Assembly (NCBI GenBank): GCA_900317555.1
Contig: ONHF01000007.1
Span: 1 to 64,000, forward strand
From: an uncultured Lachnospiraceae bacterium
Lineage (GTDB): Bacteria > Bacillota > Clostridia > Lachnospirales > Lachnospiraceae
Direction: 5' to 3'
DNA length: 64,000 nt
The notes under the pieces were generated by a model. The model had not been told where the DNA came from, searched no databases, and was given only the letters and a program-made list of their open reading frames with translations. Shown in pieces: positions 15,868-24,315 of the stretch. The position numbers and the translations under genes were made by a program. How positions within the stretch are numbered: the first letter of the stretch is position 1; every line of letters begins with the position of its first letter.

Positions 15868-16883
15868 CAGAACACCCCGAAAAACGCCAGCGCCGCTCCC
15901 TGCCCCCAGGGATAGCACCCGTACTGCTGCACGTACTGCGCGAAATCAATGCATTCCGCGGACGCGCCGTAAACTCTGCCGCCATTGATCTGCCGGCGCA
16001 GTCCGTCCGCGCCGTCGGCCAAAAGATTCCTGTCCAGATCTTTAAGCCGGCCTTCCTTCATGACGCGGGCAGCCGACCAGAGGATCATCGCGGTTGCGGA
16101 AGTGTCCGCCGGACCGTCCATTGCTTCCAGCTGCCAGGAAAACAACCCATCCCGCCGCTGGTGCGTGAACACCGCGTCAATGATTTCCCGGAAAGCCGCG
16201 AGCACTTCTTTGTCCCCTGTGTCGCAGATAATGCCGCTCATCCCCATAAGAAGCCAGCCGGTCGCGCGTCCCCAGCCGATAATGCCGTATTTGACGCCGC
16301 TCTGACGGTCATATCCGTGGTAGGGCAGTGAAGACAGATAATCCATGCCGTAATTTAAAAAGCTGCCGATCTGACGCCTCGAAAGCGCCGCAGCTTCGGC
16401 GTTTCCGAACACCTTTCCATACTTTGAAAGAAACAGAGCTGTCATGCCTGCGCCGTCCGCGAAGATGTACTCATTGCCTCTTCCGGGGCCATAGATAATC
16501 GCGCCGCTCTGATCTTTCGGCGTATCCTCCAGAAACTCCCGTATCCGGTCTGCCGCTTCCTTAAACTGCAGATCCTTTGTCTGTTCATAGAGGCACAGGA
16601 TCACATATCCTGCCAGCGCATCATCGACATAGGATACCGGCGCATTCTTTGCCATCCACGCGCGGACATACGCTTCCACGGTTTCCCGGCGTCCGGCTTC
16701 CCAGAGTCCGAGAAGCAGAAGTCCCGCCGGCCAGAACAGATCGTCCTTCTTCGGCGTCTGCCGGCCAAGCGCCTTTTTCACAAGGCGTCTGAAGGTTCCC
16801 GCCGCGTCCTGCCGTGGCAGTTCCCGGAGCTGGCGCGCCGCTTCGTCCGATAAAAGATCCAGCAGACCTTTGTCAATATACAT
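15867..16883 (-). CDS. GH88/GH105-like unsaturated glucuronyl/rhamnogalacturonyl hydrolase
   Basis: A 338-residue (alpha/alpha)6-barrel protein without a signal peptide, so cytoplasmic. Motifs DDALAGYVIL, IFADGAGM, GWGRATGWLLMGM and DTSATAMI match the GH88/GH105 family, which removes unsaturated uronic acids left by polysaccharide lyases. The start at ATG 16883 follows GGGGGA and lies one base after the flippase stop. A degradative enzyme at this place in a biosynthetic operon is unusual; it may turn over or proofread a uronic acid-containing product, or have a changed activity. Confidence 0.82.
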   Translation of the reverse strand: MYIDKGLLDLLSDEAARQLRELPRQDAAGTFRRLVKKALGRQTPKKDDLFWPAGLLLLGLWEAGRRETVEAYVRAWMAKNAPVSYVDDALAGYVILCLYEQTKDLQFKEAADRIREFLEDTPKDQSGAIIYGPGRGNEYIFADGAGMTALFLSKYGKVFGNAEAAALSRRQIGSFLNYGMDYLSSLPYHGYDRQSGVKYGIIGWGRATGWLLMGMSGIICDTGDKEVLAAFREIIDAVFTHQRRDGLFSWQLEAMDGPADTSATAMILWSAARVMKEGRLKDLDRNLLADGADGLRRQINGGRVYGASAECIDFAQYVQQYGCYPWGQGAALAFFGVF

Positions 16884-16884
16884 A

Positions 16885-18414
16885 TCACTTTTCCCCCTTT
16901 GAAAGCCGGTTCTTCAGAAGGCCTTTCAAATAGCGCATTTCCTGTGTCCTGCCGAAGAGCAGCAGGAAGACCGCATTGAACAGCGCCGTGATCAGAACCA
17001 CGCAGACAAGGAAAGGCACAATGCCGGGGCTTGCAAGAAGCGGCGCTGTAATAAAGCGGCTTGCCAGTATTATGACCGCGACGGTCACTACGTATTTCGC
17101 CGTATCCGCAAAATACGATGCCGGCGAGCGGTCAAAACAGACACGATAGATAATCACCGGCTTGGTGACATTCGCGATCAGGCCGGAAACAACGGTGCCG
17201 ACATAGATGCCGGCGAGCCCGATACTCTGCACGAGCCAGACCGACAGAACAAGATTCACCGCACCCTGAATAAGCGCGAGGTATTTGTCCTGTTCGAAAA
17301 CACCGGCCGCGGTTTTGAAGTTGGACAGAACAATTCTGTCTCCCTTGAAATACAGGTCGGTCAGGATCAGATATACAGCCGATGACGGCAGCACCCAGGC
17401 GTCCCCTAACCAGATCCGGATAAGCGGCGTCAGCAGAATAAAGAACCCGGTTGCCGCGAAGCCGTAGACCCAGCTCGCGAAAAAGCGGTAGACCTTGAAG
17501 AGTTCGAACTGGCGCTGTTTTGACTCGGTAGCGATCAGGTTTCCGAAGCCTGAAATCACCGAATTGAAAATGATGTTCACGAAATTCGAAACCGTATTGA
17601 TGACGAGCGTGTAGTTGTCGACCATGCCCGAAACGGCAACCGCGATAAACGAGGAGATGATGATCGAATCTGTCTGGAGTCTTGCGACATCGCCGACTTT
17701 GTGAAGGACGAGTGCCCTGGTCTTGCGCCAGACTTCATCGCTCTCTTCTTTTGAGAGCGGCGCGATGTCTTTCTCCAGAAGAAAAGGATACAGGCGGTTC
17801 AGGTACCAGTTCACGAAGATTTTCTGAAGAAGCTGAACCAGTGCGTCCGTGATCAGGTACAGCAGGAAATTCTTCGTAAGAACGACCACCAGAATCTGCA
17901 GCAGGGCTGTAATGATCTTGGTGACCGTATTTATGTTGGTCTGTATGTAGTTTTTCTGCTGCGCGTTGACCAGCGAATACTTATACGAGACAAAATACGT
18001 GCTGACCGTATTGAACAGGAAGATGAAGTAATACAGCGTCATCTGCTGTACAGTGACCGGTCCGGGGTCCTTGATGAGGAACCTCAGGAACGGCGCGATC
18101 GCAAGGCCGATGCCCGCGACGACAAGGGCGATGATATAGTACGCCTTGCGGTACATCTGCATATACGACTTGACCTTCTCGCGGTCATGTTCCGCGACCG
18201 GCCTGTAAAGCGCGAAATTCAGGGCGGTTCCGATCCCGAGCTCCGCCATAGAGAGAATGGAAAGAATGTTCGTGTACAGGCTGTTAACGCCCAGAAGCTG
18301 TTCGGCAAGATTCCGGATGAAGATTGTGCGCAGCACAAAAGAGATCAGCGCTGTCGCGAGCTGACCGATGTAGCCGAAGATGATATTCTTTTCCGCCAGT
18401 CTGACTCTGCCCAT
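16885..18414 (-). CDS. Wzx-type polysaccharide flippase
   Basis: A 509-residue multi-pass membrane protein of the MOP/Polysacc_synt family that moves undecaprenyl-linked repeat units across the membrane. The N-terminus (IIFGYIGQLATALISFVLRT, then LLGVNSLYTNILSILSMAELGIG) is characteristic of the Firmicute capsule flippases. About 12-14 hydrophobic helices can be seen, with a basic C-terminal tail. ATG 18414 is preceded by GGAGG, which lies inside a 21-base imperfect duplication. It is the only flippase recognised in the window. Confidence 0.9.
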   Translation of the reverse strand: MGRVRLAEKNIIFGYIGQLATALISFVLRTIFIRNLAEQLLGVNSLYTNILSILSMAELGIGTALNFALYRPVAEHDREKVKSYMQMYRKAYYIIALVVAGIGLAIAPFLRFLIKDPGPVTVQQMTLYYFIFLFNTVSTYFVSYKYSLVNAQQKNYIQTNINTVTKIITALLQILVVVLTKNFLLYLITDALVQLLQKIFVNWYLNRLYPFLLEKDIAPLSKEESDEVWRKTRALVLHKVGDVARLQTDSIIISSFIAVAVSGMVDNYTLVINTVSNFVNIIFNSVISGFGNLIATESKQRQFELFKVYRFFASWVYGFAATGFFILLTPLIRIWLGDAWVLPSSAVYLILTDLYFKGDRIVLSNFKTAAGVFEQDKYLALIQGAVNLVLSVWLVQSIGLAGIYVGTVVSGLIANVTKPVIIYRVCFDRSPASYFADTAKYVVTVAVIILASRFITAPLLASPGIVPFLVCVVLITALFNAVFLLLFGRTQEMRYLKGLLKNRLSKGEK

Positions 18415-18419
18415 CTTAC

Positions 18420-18479
18420 CTCCGCACTGTCATGCCTGCTTCCGGAGCCGCGTACAGTCTCCGCGCTGTCATACCTGCT
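18420..18479 (-). repeat. Imperfect 21-base direct repeat duplicating the wzx ribosome-binding site
   Basis: Copies at 18420-18440 and 18459-18479 match at 19 of 21 bases with a 39-base offset. On the minus strand each reads AGCAGG-Y-ATGACAG-Y-GCGGAG. One copy supplies the Shine-Dalgarno of the flippase gene; the other covers the end of the pyruvyltransferase gene. It looks like a local tandem duplication. Confidence 0.6.
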
Positions 18480-19656
18480 GCAAAAGTCCGCGCAAGGTTT
18501 CCGCGTTTCCCTGCACCTTCTTCAGATACAGCGGAATGGCGCCCGCGAGAGCGTAGTGAATCTGCTCTTCGTGATCCATCATCCAGCGGAAGGCTTCTGT
18601 CAGCTGCCGCGGATTCTGCAGCGTCTGGACCGGAAGGACATAGTGCTCCGACTGCCCGAACAGATCCTGCGCGATTCCTCTCGCCTTGACAGAATAACCG
18701 ATCACGAGCGTCGGCACCAGCGTCGAATAGGCGGCGATCGTCGCGTGCGTTCTCGCGCCGACAAAGAATCGGCAGTTCGCGATGATGCCTTTCTGCTGTT
18801 CGGCCCTGTGATCGTCTATCATCCGTACCCGCGGCTCATCCGCAAAGCTCTCATACAACTCGCGCAGAACTTTCCTGTCATCGCTGCGCTCCCAGACGAC
18901 ATGCGGAATAAGAGCCACATCCATATTCGTTTCGCACAGAATGTATTCGATCAGTTCTTTCATGCAGCGGACCGGCGCTGTTTTATCCTCCGCATAGTCC
19001 TTCGCCATCGGACTGAGGTTGATGCCGACCGTGTTGCCGCAGGCAAAGTCCTCCGGCAGCGCCGACTCATCCGAGGGCAGCGCAAAAGCCGGATCCGGGC
19101 AGCAGGCAAGCTTCTCCGCCGGAATACCCGCTTTCTCCAGTGCGGCATAGGTAATGCTCTCTCTGGCGATAATCTTCGCGTACCGGTTCATATCCTCCAG
19201 AATCCCGGGGTTTTTCAGAAGCTCCGGCTCAATCGAACAGCCAAGCAGCACGGTCTTCGTTCCCTGCCGGTTCAGCATGCTGTTTGAGAGCATCAGGTCT
19301 TCCACCATCGAAGGATAACAGTAATTGTCTCCTCCGATCGAAACCGCAAGAGATGGCTTCTCTGTGCCGGTCATCGGCGAGAGGCGGTACCGGAGAAACG
19401 ATTCCCGATCACCCGTAAGGCGGCGCCTTACGTAATAAAGCGCGTGCGTGAAAAAGTGTTCCGAAATATGCTGCTCTTCCGTTATCGTAAGGTGCTCCCT
19501 TACTTCTTCCGGAAGGTACTTTTCATCCTCTGCGGCGCTGTTCGTCACGAGCAGAATTTTCTTGTTGCGGAGCATGCGGGCGAGCGAGTCCACGATGGCT
19601 TCGCAGCCGTGGTTTCCGCTGCCGGCGTGCATATAAAACGCGAGATCGTTCGTCAT
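18469..19656 (-). CDS. Polysaccharide pyruvyltransferase
   Basis: A 395-residue PS_pyruv_trans (CsaB/ExoV-like) enzyme that adds pyruvate ketals from phosphoenolpyruvate to a sugar, giving the glycan a negative charge. It has the N-terminal GSGNHGCEAIVDSL, the central SIGGDNYCYP and the C-terminal GARTHATIAAYSTLVPTLVIGYSVK, which together define the family. ATG 19656 follows AGGAAAGGA; an ATG six codons upstream has no such site. It is cytoplasmic and acts on the lipid-linked intermediate before flipping. Confidence 0.9.
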   Translation of the reverse strand: MTNDLAFYMHAGSGNHGCEAIVDSLARMLRNKKILLVTNSAAEDEKYLPEEVREHLTITEEQHISEHFFTHALYYVRRRLTGDRESFLRYRLSPMTGTEKPSLAVSIGGDNYCYPSMVEDLMLSNSMLNRQGTKTVLLGCSIEPELLKNPGILEDMNRYAKIIARESITYAALEKAGIPAEKLACCPDPAFALPSDESALPEDFACGNTVGINLSPMAKDYAEDKTAPVRCMKELIEYILCETNMDVALIPHVVWERSDDRKVLRELYESFADEPRVRMIDDHRAEQQKGIIANCRFFVGARTHATIAAYSTLVPTLVIGYSVKARGIAQDLFGQSEHYVLPVQTLQNPRQLTEAFRWMMDHEEQIHYALAGAIPLYLKKVQGNAETLRGLLQQV

Positions 19657-19722
19657 TTCAGTCCTTTCCTGCATATTTGTCTTTCTGCACGTACTGAATA
19701 TCTGCCTGTGCCAGATGCGTTT

Positions 19723-20769
19723 TTATCTGCCTGCGCCGTGCGTATTCTTACCAGCCTGCGCCGCGCGCGTCATAACGCCGAACAGGGCAGGCGCATGAAG
19801 GAGCAGAGATGTTTTGGTTCCGTATCCGGCGGGAAGCTTCCCGCGGACACCGGGCTTTGCAAGCGCATCCTTTATATACTCTCTGCATGTTCGCAGACAA
19901 TCTGCAAAAGCGCGCCGCTCTTTTTCCGGAAGCAGACTGATTTTCGAGGCGGCCAATACCGCGGAAACCGCCTGCACGGAGCCGAGCGAAGCGCAGAATT
20001 CCCTGTCCTGTAAAAGCTCCGGAAAGACAGCTTCAATCCTGGACAAAGCCAGCGTCCAGCAGAGCAGCTGATCCATGTAGGAACGCGTAAAAGGCCGGTT
20101 CATCGCGCCTTCCGGGTTTACGGTGTAATGGTAAAGCGGTGCGGCTGCGGCCGCGTATTTCGTCTCCGGTCCGGCGCAGGAAAGGACATAGAGCATATCC
20201 TCACCGATCGTAAGTCCCTCCTGAAACCGCGCTGACAAAGCGGTCTTTCTTGTAAACAGCTTGCTCCAGACTCTGGTGTCGTGACGCACGATGATCTCCC
20301 GCGCGATTTCACTTCCCTGCAGGAGCCTGTGCGGTATCTTTTCCCCCGCATCCGGTTCCGGAATTTCCTCCGGCGGCTCCTTTACGGAAACGCTTTGGAA
20401 ACCGCACCCTGCAATGTCCGCGCCGGTTTCCCGTAGAAGCCGCATAAGATACGCGATCATGCCGGAGTCCATCGTATCGTCCGCGTCAAGAAAAGTGATG
20501 TATCCGCCCTCCGCAGCCAGAATCCCCTGGTTTCTTGAAACCGATACGCCAAGGTCTTCCTGATGAAGGACTTTTACGATCCGCCCTTCCCGCAAAGAGG
20601 CAGATGAAAGCTTGTCTGCAAGTTCTCCGCTGCCGTCAGAAGAACCGTCGTCAATCAGGATAATTTCCAGATTTTCATAGGTTTGCGAAAGGACACTGTC
20701 CAGCGCCGCCCGGATCGTCTGCCGCGCGTTGTGAAACGGTATGATGACCGTAACTAAAGAATTATTCAT
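19723..20769 (-). CDS. Family 2 glycosyltransferase
   Basis: A 348-residue GT-A enzyme. It opens with VTVIIPFHNARQTIRAALDS, has LIDDGSSDGSG for nucleotide binding and FLDADDTM as the DxD metal site, then an alpha-helical acceptor domain. Donor and acceptor cannot be read from the sequence. ATG 20769 overlaps the end of the upstream glycosyltransferase gene by 8 bases. After the stop codon lies a degenerate 25-base tandem repeat (19699-19712 and 19724-19737). Confidence 0.88.
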   Translation of the reverse strand: MNNSLVTVIIPFHNARQTIRAALDSVLSQTYENLEIILIDDGSSDGSGELADKLSSASLREGRIVKVLHQEDLGVSVSRNQGILAAEGGYITFLDADDTMDSGMIAYLMRLLRETGADIAGCGFQSVSVKEPPEEIPEPDAGEKIPHRLLQGSEIAREIIVRHDTRVWSKLFTRKTALSARFQEGLTIGEDMLYVLSCAGPETKYAAAAAPLYHYTVNPEGAMNRPFTRSYMDQLLCWTLALSRIEAVFPELLQDREFCASLGSVQAVSAVLAASKISLLPEKERRAFADCLRTCREYIKDALAKPGVRGKLPAGYGTKTSLLLHAPALFGVMTRAAQAGKNTHGAGR

Positions 20770-21844
20770 GGAGCTTCTTCTCCGTGCGCGTCCTGCTCTG
20801 CCGTTTACCGGCAGCGCTCCGCATTTTCTGTCCGCCCCTGAGAATCTTCCGCGCAAGGCCGACGCGTATATTATCCGGCCGTTTGATCATGAATGCAAGG
20901 ACGCGGCTGGCGAGGTCGGAAGGCGGCGCCGGAAAGCCGTTCTGGAGCTTTAAAAGGCCGGCGTCTTCGATCCTTTTCCTGACAAGCTGCGAGATCTCTC
21001 CCGAAGGAATGTCCTGCCTTCGCAGCTCGATTTTGAGTTCCAGAAGCATCAGCCAGTAGAACTCCCGCTCCACGGAAGGAAGCAGCTGCGGACAGTCTTT
21101 CGCCTTGATGATTTCAAGAAGCTTTTGCCGCAGAAGCAGGATATTGTCATACAGCCCCGGGTCATAGCCGTGCGCCATCGAGTCATCGACAAAGCGGTAA
21201 TGATAGCCGGCATAGCGCTCGATCACAACGCGCTGCGCGTCGAGAAGCGCGGGGACCATAATCACAACGTCTTCCCCCATCCGGATGCGCGGATCACAGA
21301 AGGCGATATTTTCTTCAATCAGACTCCTTGCGATCAGCTTCATACAACGCGAGAGAATGACCGTGCGCCGCTCGTTTCCAAGCAGCCGGTCTTTGATATC
21401 TTTCTGCAGGCGCTCTCCCGTATATTCTCCGGGCGCGGCGGCGCTCGTTGAAATCGAAGGCGCGGCGCCGTTCATCCGCTCGATCAGATAATCGGAGGAG
21501 ATGATTTCACGCACCTGACCGCCTTTCGCGAGACGGGCAAGCCTTTCGATCATATCATGACTGATCCAGTCATCGGAGTCAACAAAACAAAGGTATTCTC
21601 CGCTGCTCTCCTGTACGCCCCGGATCCAGGCGCTCGTGAGCCCGCCATTTTCCTTGTGAATTACACGGATTCTCGGGTCTTCTCCTGCCAGCTCGTCACA
21701 GATGATTCCGCTGCGGTCTTTCGATCCGTCGTCCACCAGTACAATTTCAAGGTCCCGGAACGTCTGCTCCATAATGGAACGGACACACTGTTCTATGTAG
21801 TTTTCCGCTCCGTAGACCGGAACGATGACACTGACCTTCGGCAT
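20762..21844 (-). CDS. Family 2 glycosyltransferase
   Basis: A 360-residue GT2 enzyme with VSVIVPVYGAENYIEQCVRS, LVDDGSKDRSG and CFVDSDDWI in the standard order, followed by a helical C-terminal part and a basic tail (many Arg and Lys), as in membrane-associated capsule transferases. ATG 21844 follows AGGAA and lies one base after the stop of the upstream GT4 gene. The linkage made is unknown. Confidence 0.88.
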   Translation of the reverse strand: MPKVSVIVPVYGAENYIEQCVRSIMEQTFRDLEIVLVDDGSKDRSGIICDELAGEDPRIRVIHKENGGLTSAWIRGVQESSGEYLCFVDSDDWISHDMIERLARLAKGGQVREIISSDYLIERMNGAAPSISTSAAAPGEYTGERLQKDIKDRLLGNERRTVILSRCMKLIARSLIEENIAFCDPRIRMGEDVVIMVPALLDAQRVVIERYAGYHYRFVDDSMAHGYDPGLYDNILLLRQKLLEIIKAKDCPQLLPSVEREFYWLMLLELKIELRRQDIPSGEISQLVRKRIEDAGLLKLQNGFPAPPSDLASRVLAFMIKRPDNIRVGLARKILRGGQKMRSAAGKRQSRTRTEKKLHE

Positions 21845-21845
21845 T

Positions 21846-23126
21846 CTATTCCTTCCAGAATCTTGTAAGGTTTTGATAGATCAACCTGTTGACTTCTCTG
21901 TAATCATATTTCCGCGCGTTTTCATGCGCATTGGACGCATACGCGGCATAATTTTTCCGGATTCGCAAAACGGCAGCCGCAATGCTCTGCGCGCTTCCGT
22001 CCGTGCGCTCTGCGTCATAATGCGCATTCTCCTCCGCTGCGTGCCGCTCCGGCTGCCCGTCCGCCCCGGCACTCTGCGGCTCGTCCGTCTCTGTGACCTG
22101 CGGCGCCCGGAAGCACACCGCTTCGCCGATACCGCCGACATCGGTGGAAATGACCGGCAGGCCGCATGAAAGCGCCTCGAGAATTGTCATCGGAACGCCT
22201 TCGAACGCGGAGTTCATAACAAGAATATCCGCGTTTTCCATGAAGGCGGAAACCGCAGAAGGCGGCACCGCACCGCACATGGAAATCACCTTTCCCTGCG
22301 GATCCAGCTCTTTTGCAAGCTGCCGCAGCGCTCCCCCCTGTTCTCCGTCCCCTACAACCTGCAGGGAAACCTGCTCGCCGGCGGCATGAAGAGACACGGC
22401 AGCGCGCATGATATTCTCAACGCCTTTGTCTTTGGAAAGGCGTCCTGCAAACAGAAGGCGGCCCGCGTACCGCGATGCCCGCGCCGCCGCGTCAAAATTT
22501 TCATACGTTTCCGGCAGAACCACCGAATTCGTAACCTTTACAAGGCGTTGATTGTAGGGCAGGTAATCCTTTCTGCTCGCTTCATCGAGGATGAAGATGA
22601 GTTTTGCCCCCTTCAGCACCAACTTCAGATAGGCGGGGAACGCGCTGCGGATCAGGCGGCTCTTTACGGAATCATCCTGAAAAAAGCGGAAGCCCCGTTC
22701 CATGTTGGCATAGCTTCCATGCGAGAAAATGACAATGGAAGCGCCCGCACAGAGCAGTCTGACCGGTCCGTATGCCTCCGGCGTCTGCAGATAACAGCAG
22801 TCCTCTTTCGTGATATGGAGCTGCCTGCCATAGCGCAGAATGCCTTTCGCGAAAGCCGCCCGCAGCGATTTCGCCGTATGCGCCAGATCCGTTTCCGCGG
22901 CGGTCACGGGGAGAAACGTGATGTTTTGCCCGAAAAGAGAAAGCTCCTGCAGCCTGCCGGCCTCCTCCTGTTTCTTGCTGACGCCGCAAAGGACAATCTC
23001 TCCGCACCGTTCGGGACAGGTCTCGCACAGAAACCGCAGAAGGCTCCGCACACTCGTCAGCTGCCCGCCGATCGGGAAATCCGTGTAATTGGTTGTATCG
23101 AAGAATATGAGTCTCGATTTTCCCAT
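21846..23126 (-). CDS. Family 4 glycosyltransferase with low-complexity loop insert
   Basis: A 426-residue GT-B retaining glycosyltransferase. The C-terminal nucleotide-sugar domain shows RLLFAGRLSKDKGVENI, VVGDGEQ, and the E-x7-E type motif in SAFEGVPMTILEALSCGLPVI. A hydrophilic insert of roughly 40 residues (about 342-380, rich in Glu, Ala, Gly, Gln and Asp) separates GGIGEAV from the last helices; relatives lack this. ATG 23126 follows GAGG, six bases after the previous stop. Confidence 0.87.
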   Translation of the reverse strand: MGKSRLIFFDTTNYTDFPIGGQLTSVRSLLRFLCETCPERCGEIVLCGVSKKQEEAGRLQELSLFGQNITFLPVTAAETDLAHTAKSLRAAFAKGILRYGRQLHITKEDCCYLQTPEAYGPVRLLCAGASIVIFSHGSYANMERGFRFFQDDSVKSRLIRSAFPAYLKLVLKGAKLIFILDEASRKDYLPYNQRLVKVTNSVVLPETYENFDAAARASRYAGRLLFAGRLSKDKGVENIMRAAVSLHAAGEQVSLQVVGDGEQGGALRQLAKELDPQGKVISMCGAVPPSAVSAFMENADILVMNSAFEGVPMTILEALSCGLPVISTDVGGIGEAVCFRAPQVTETDEPQSAGADGQPERHAAEENAHYDAERTDGSAQSIAAAVLRIRKNYAAYASNAHENARKYDYREVNRLIYQNLTRFWKE

Positions 23127-23132
23127 AGTGCC

Positions 23133-24314
23133 TCACTGAAAAAGCTCGTCCCAGTATTCCTGTGTTCTGGTTTTCCAGGAGAAGCGGCGGATGTTGCGGT
23201 AGCCTTTCGCAATCAGGTCTTTGCAAAGCGCCTGATCGCCCTGCAGGCGAAGCAATGCTTCCGCGACCTCCTGCGGCTTGTCCGGGTCTACAAGAAGACC
23301 GGCGTCCGCGACAACTTCCCGCAGCGCCGTGCGGTCCGAAGAAACGACCGGTGTTCCCATCTGCATGGCTTCCAGAGGCGGAAAGCCGAAGCCTTCCGCA
23401 AGCGACAGGAACAGGAACATCCGCGCCTTTGCGATCATTCTGCACATGTCGGAATACTTTTCAATATAGGAAAAACAAGTCACGCGGCGCGCGTTTTCGC
23501 TGCTGATAACGCCGTCCCGGATAAACGCATCGATCCGGGGGATACCGATGATCCGAAGCGGCAGAGGCTCTGCTTTCCGCTCCTTACAGACACTGCAGTA
23601 TCTTTCGTAAGCGGCAGCGATGCCTTTCGCGTTCTTATGCGGCATCTTCGTCGTAACCGCTACGATATAATCTTCTTTCGCAACAGGCGCGCTTGTCTCG
23701 GGATTTCCCTTCGCGTCTCCCTCCGCGCTGCCGACAGGGACACCCGGATCCCAGGGCTCGATATCATTGAGTCCGTTGTAGATCTCTTTGACCTTGCCAT
23801 AACTGCCGGGGACCAGCTTGTCAATTTCCTGCCTCGAATAGTCCGAGATCGTGATGACGCGGTCCGCATGTCGGATCGAAGCCTTCAGCCGGTTCATGAT
23901 GTAGGCGTTTTCAACGCGCCCCAGATATCCCGGGCAGTTCTCGTTGTACCAGAACGGGATCAGATCATGCACAATAATCGTATCTTTGCCGCGGTAGACA
24001 AGCGGCCGGTATCCCCTCGGGAACAGAATCCGGTCCGCGTGATAACGCCGCGCGTACTTGCTGACACGAAACAGCTCCCAGATGACAAACGTTTTCCGGT
24101 CCAGCGGATTTCCGGGAACGATCACAAATTCCGTGCCGTCCCGCTCCATATCTTTCTGATTTTTCGGATTGCCGAGCACAACAATTTTGTGCGGCATTCC
24201 GCGGCGCACATTTTCGGCGCCAAGATACGAAACCAGACTTTTTGTCAGGTTGTAAATACCGATACTCTTGCCGGCGCCTTTGACCAGCTTGAAAGTGTCT
24301 ATGACCAGAACCAT
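23133..24314 (-). CDS. Family 4 glycosyltransferase
   Basis: A 393-residue GT4 enzyme resembling capsule mannosyl/glucosyl transferases: IIVHDLIPFWYNENCPGYLG, VITISDYSRQEI, YIVAVTTKMPHKN and LSLAEGFGFPPLEAMQMGTPVV. A short Gly/Pro/Glu-rich insert (VPVGSAEGDAKGNPETSAPV) precedes the second Rossmann domain. ATG 24314 is preceded by GGGAG, with one base between it and the upstream stop. Sugar specificity is not determinable. Confidence 0.88.
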   Translation of the reverse strand: MVLVIDTFKLVKGAGKSIGIYNLTKSLVSYLGAENVRRGMPHKIVVLGNPKNQKDMERDGTEFVIVPGNPLDRKTFVIWELFRVSKYARRYHADRILFPRGYRPLVYRGKDTIIVHDLIPFWYNENCPGYLGRVENAYIMNRLKASIRHADRVITISDYSRQEIDKLVPGSYGKVKEIYNGLNDIEPWDPGVPVGSAEGDAKGNPETSAPVAKEDYIVAVTTKMPHKNAKGIAAAYERYCSVCKERKAEPLPLRIIGIPRIDAFIRDGVISSENARRVTCFSYIEKYSDMCRMIAKARMFLFLSLAEGFGFPPLEAMQMGTPVVSSDRTALREVVADAGLLVDPDKPQEVAEALLRLQGDQALCKDLIAKGYRNIRRFSWKTRTQEYWDELFQ

Positions 24315-24315
24315 C

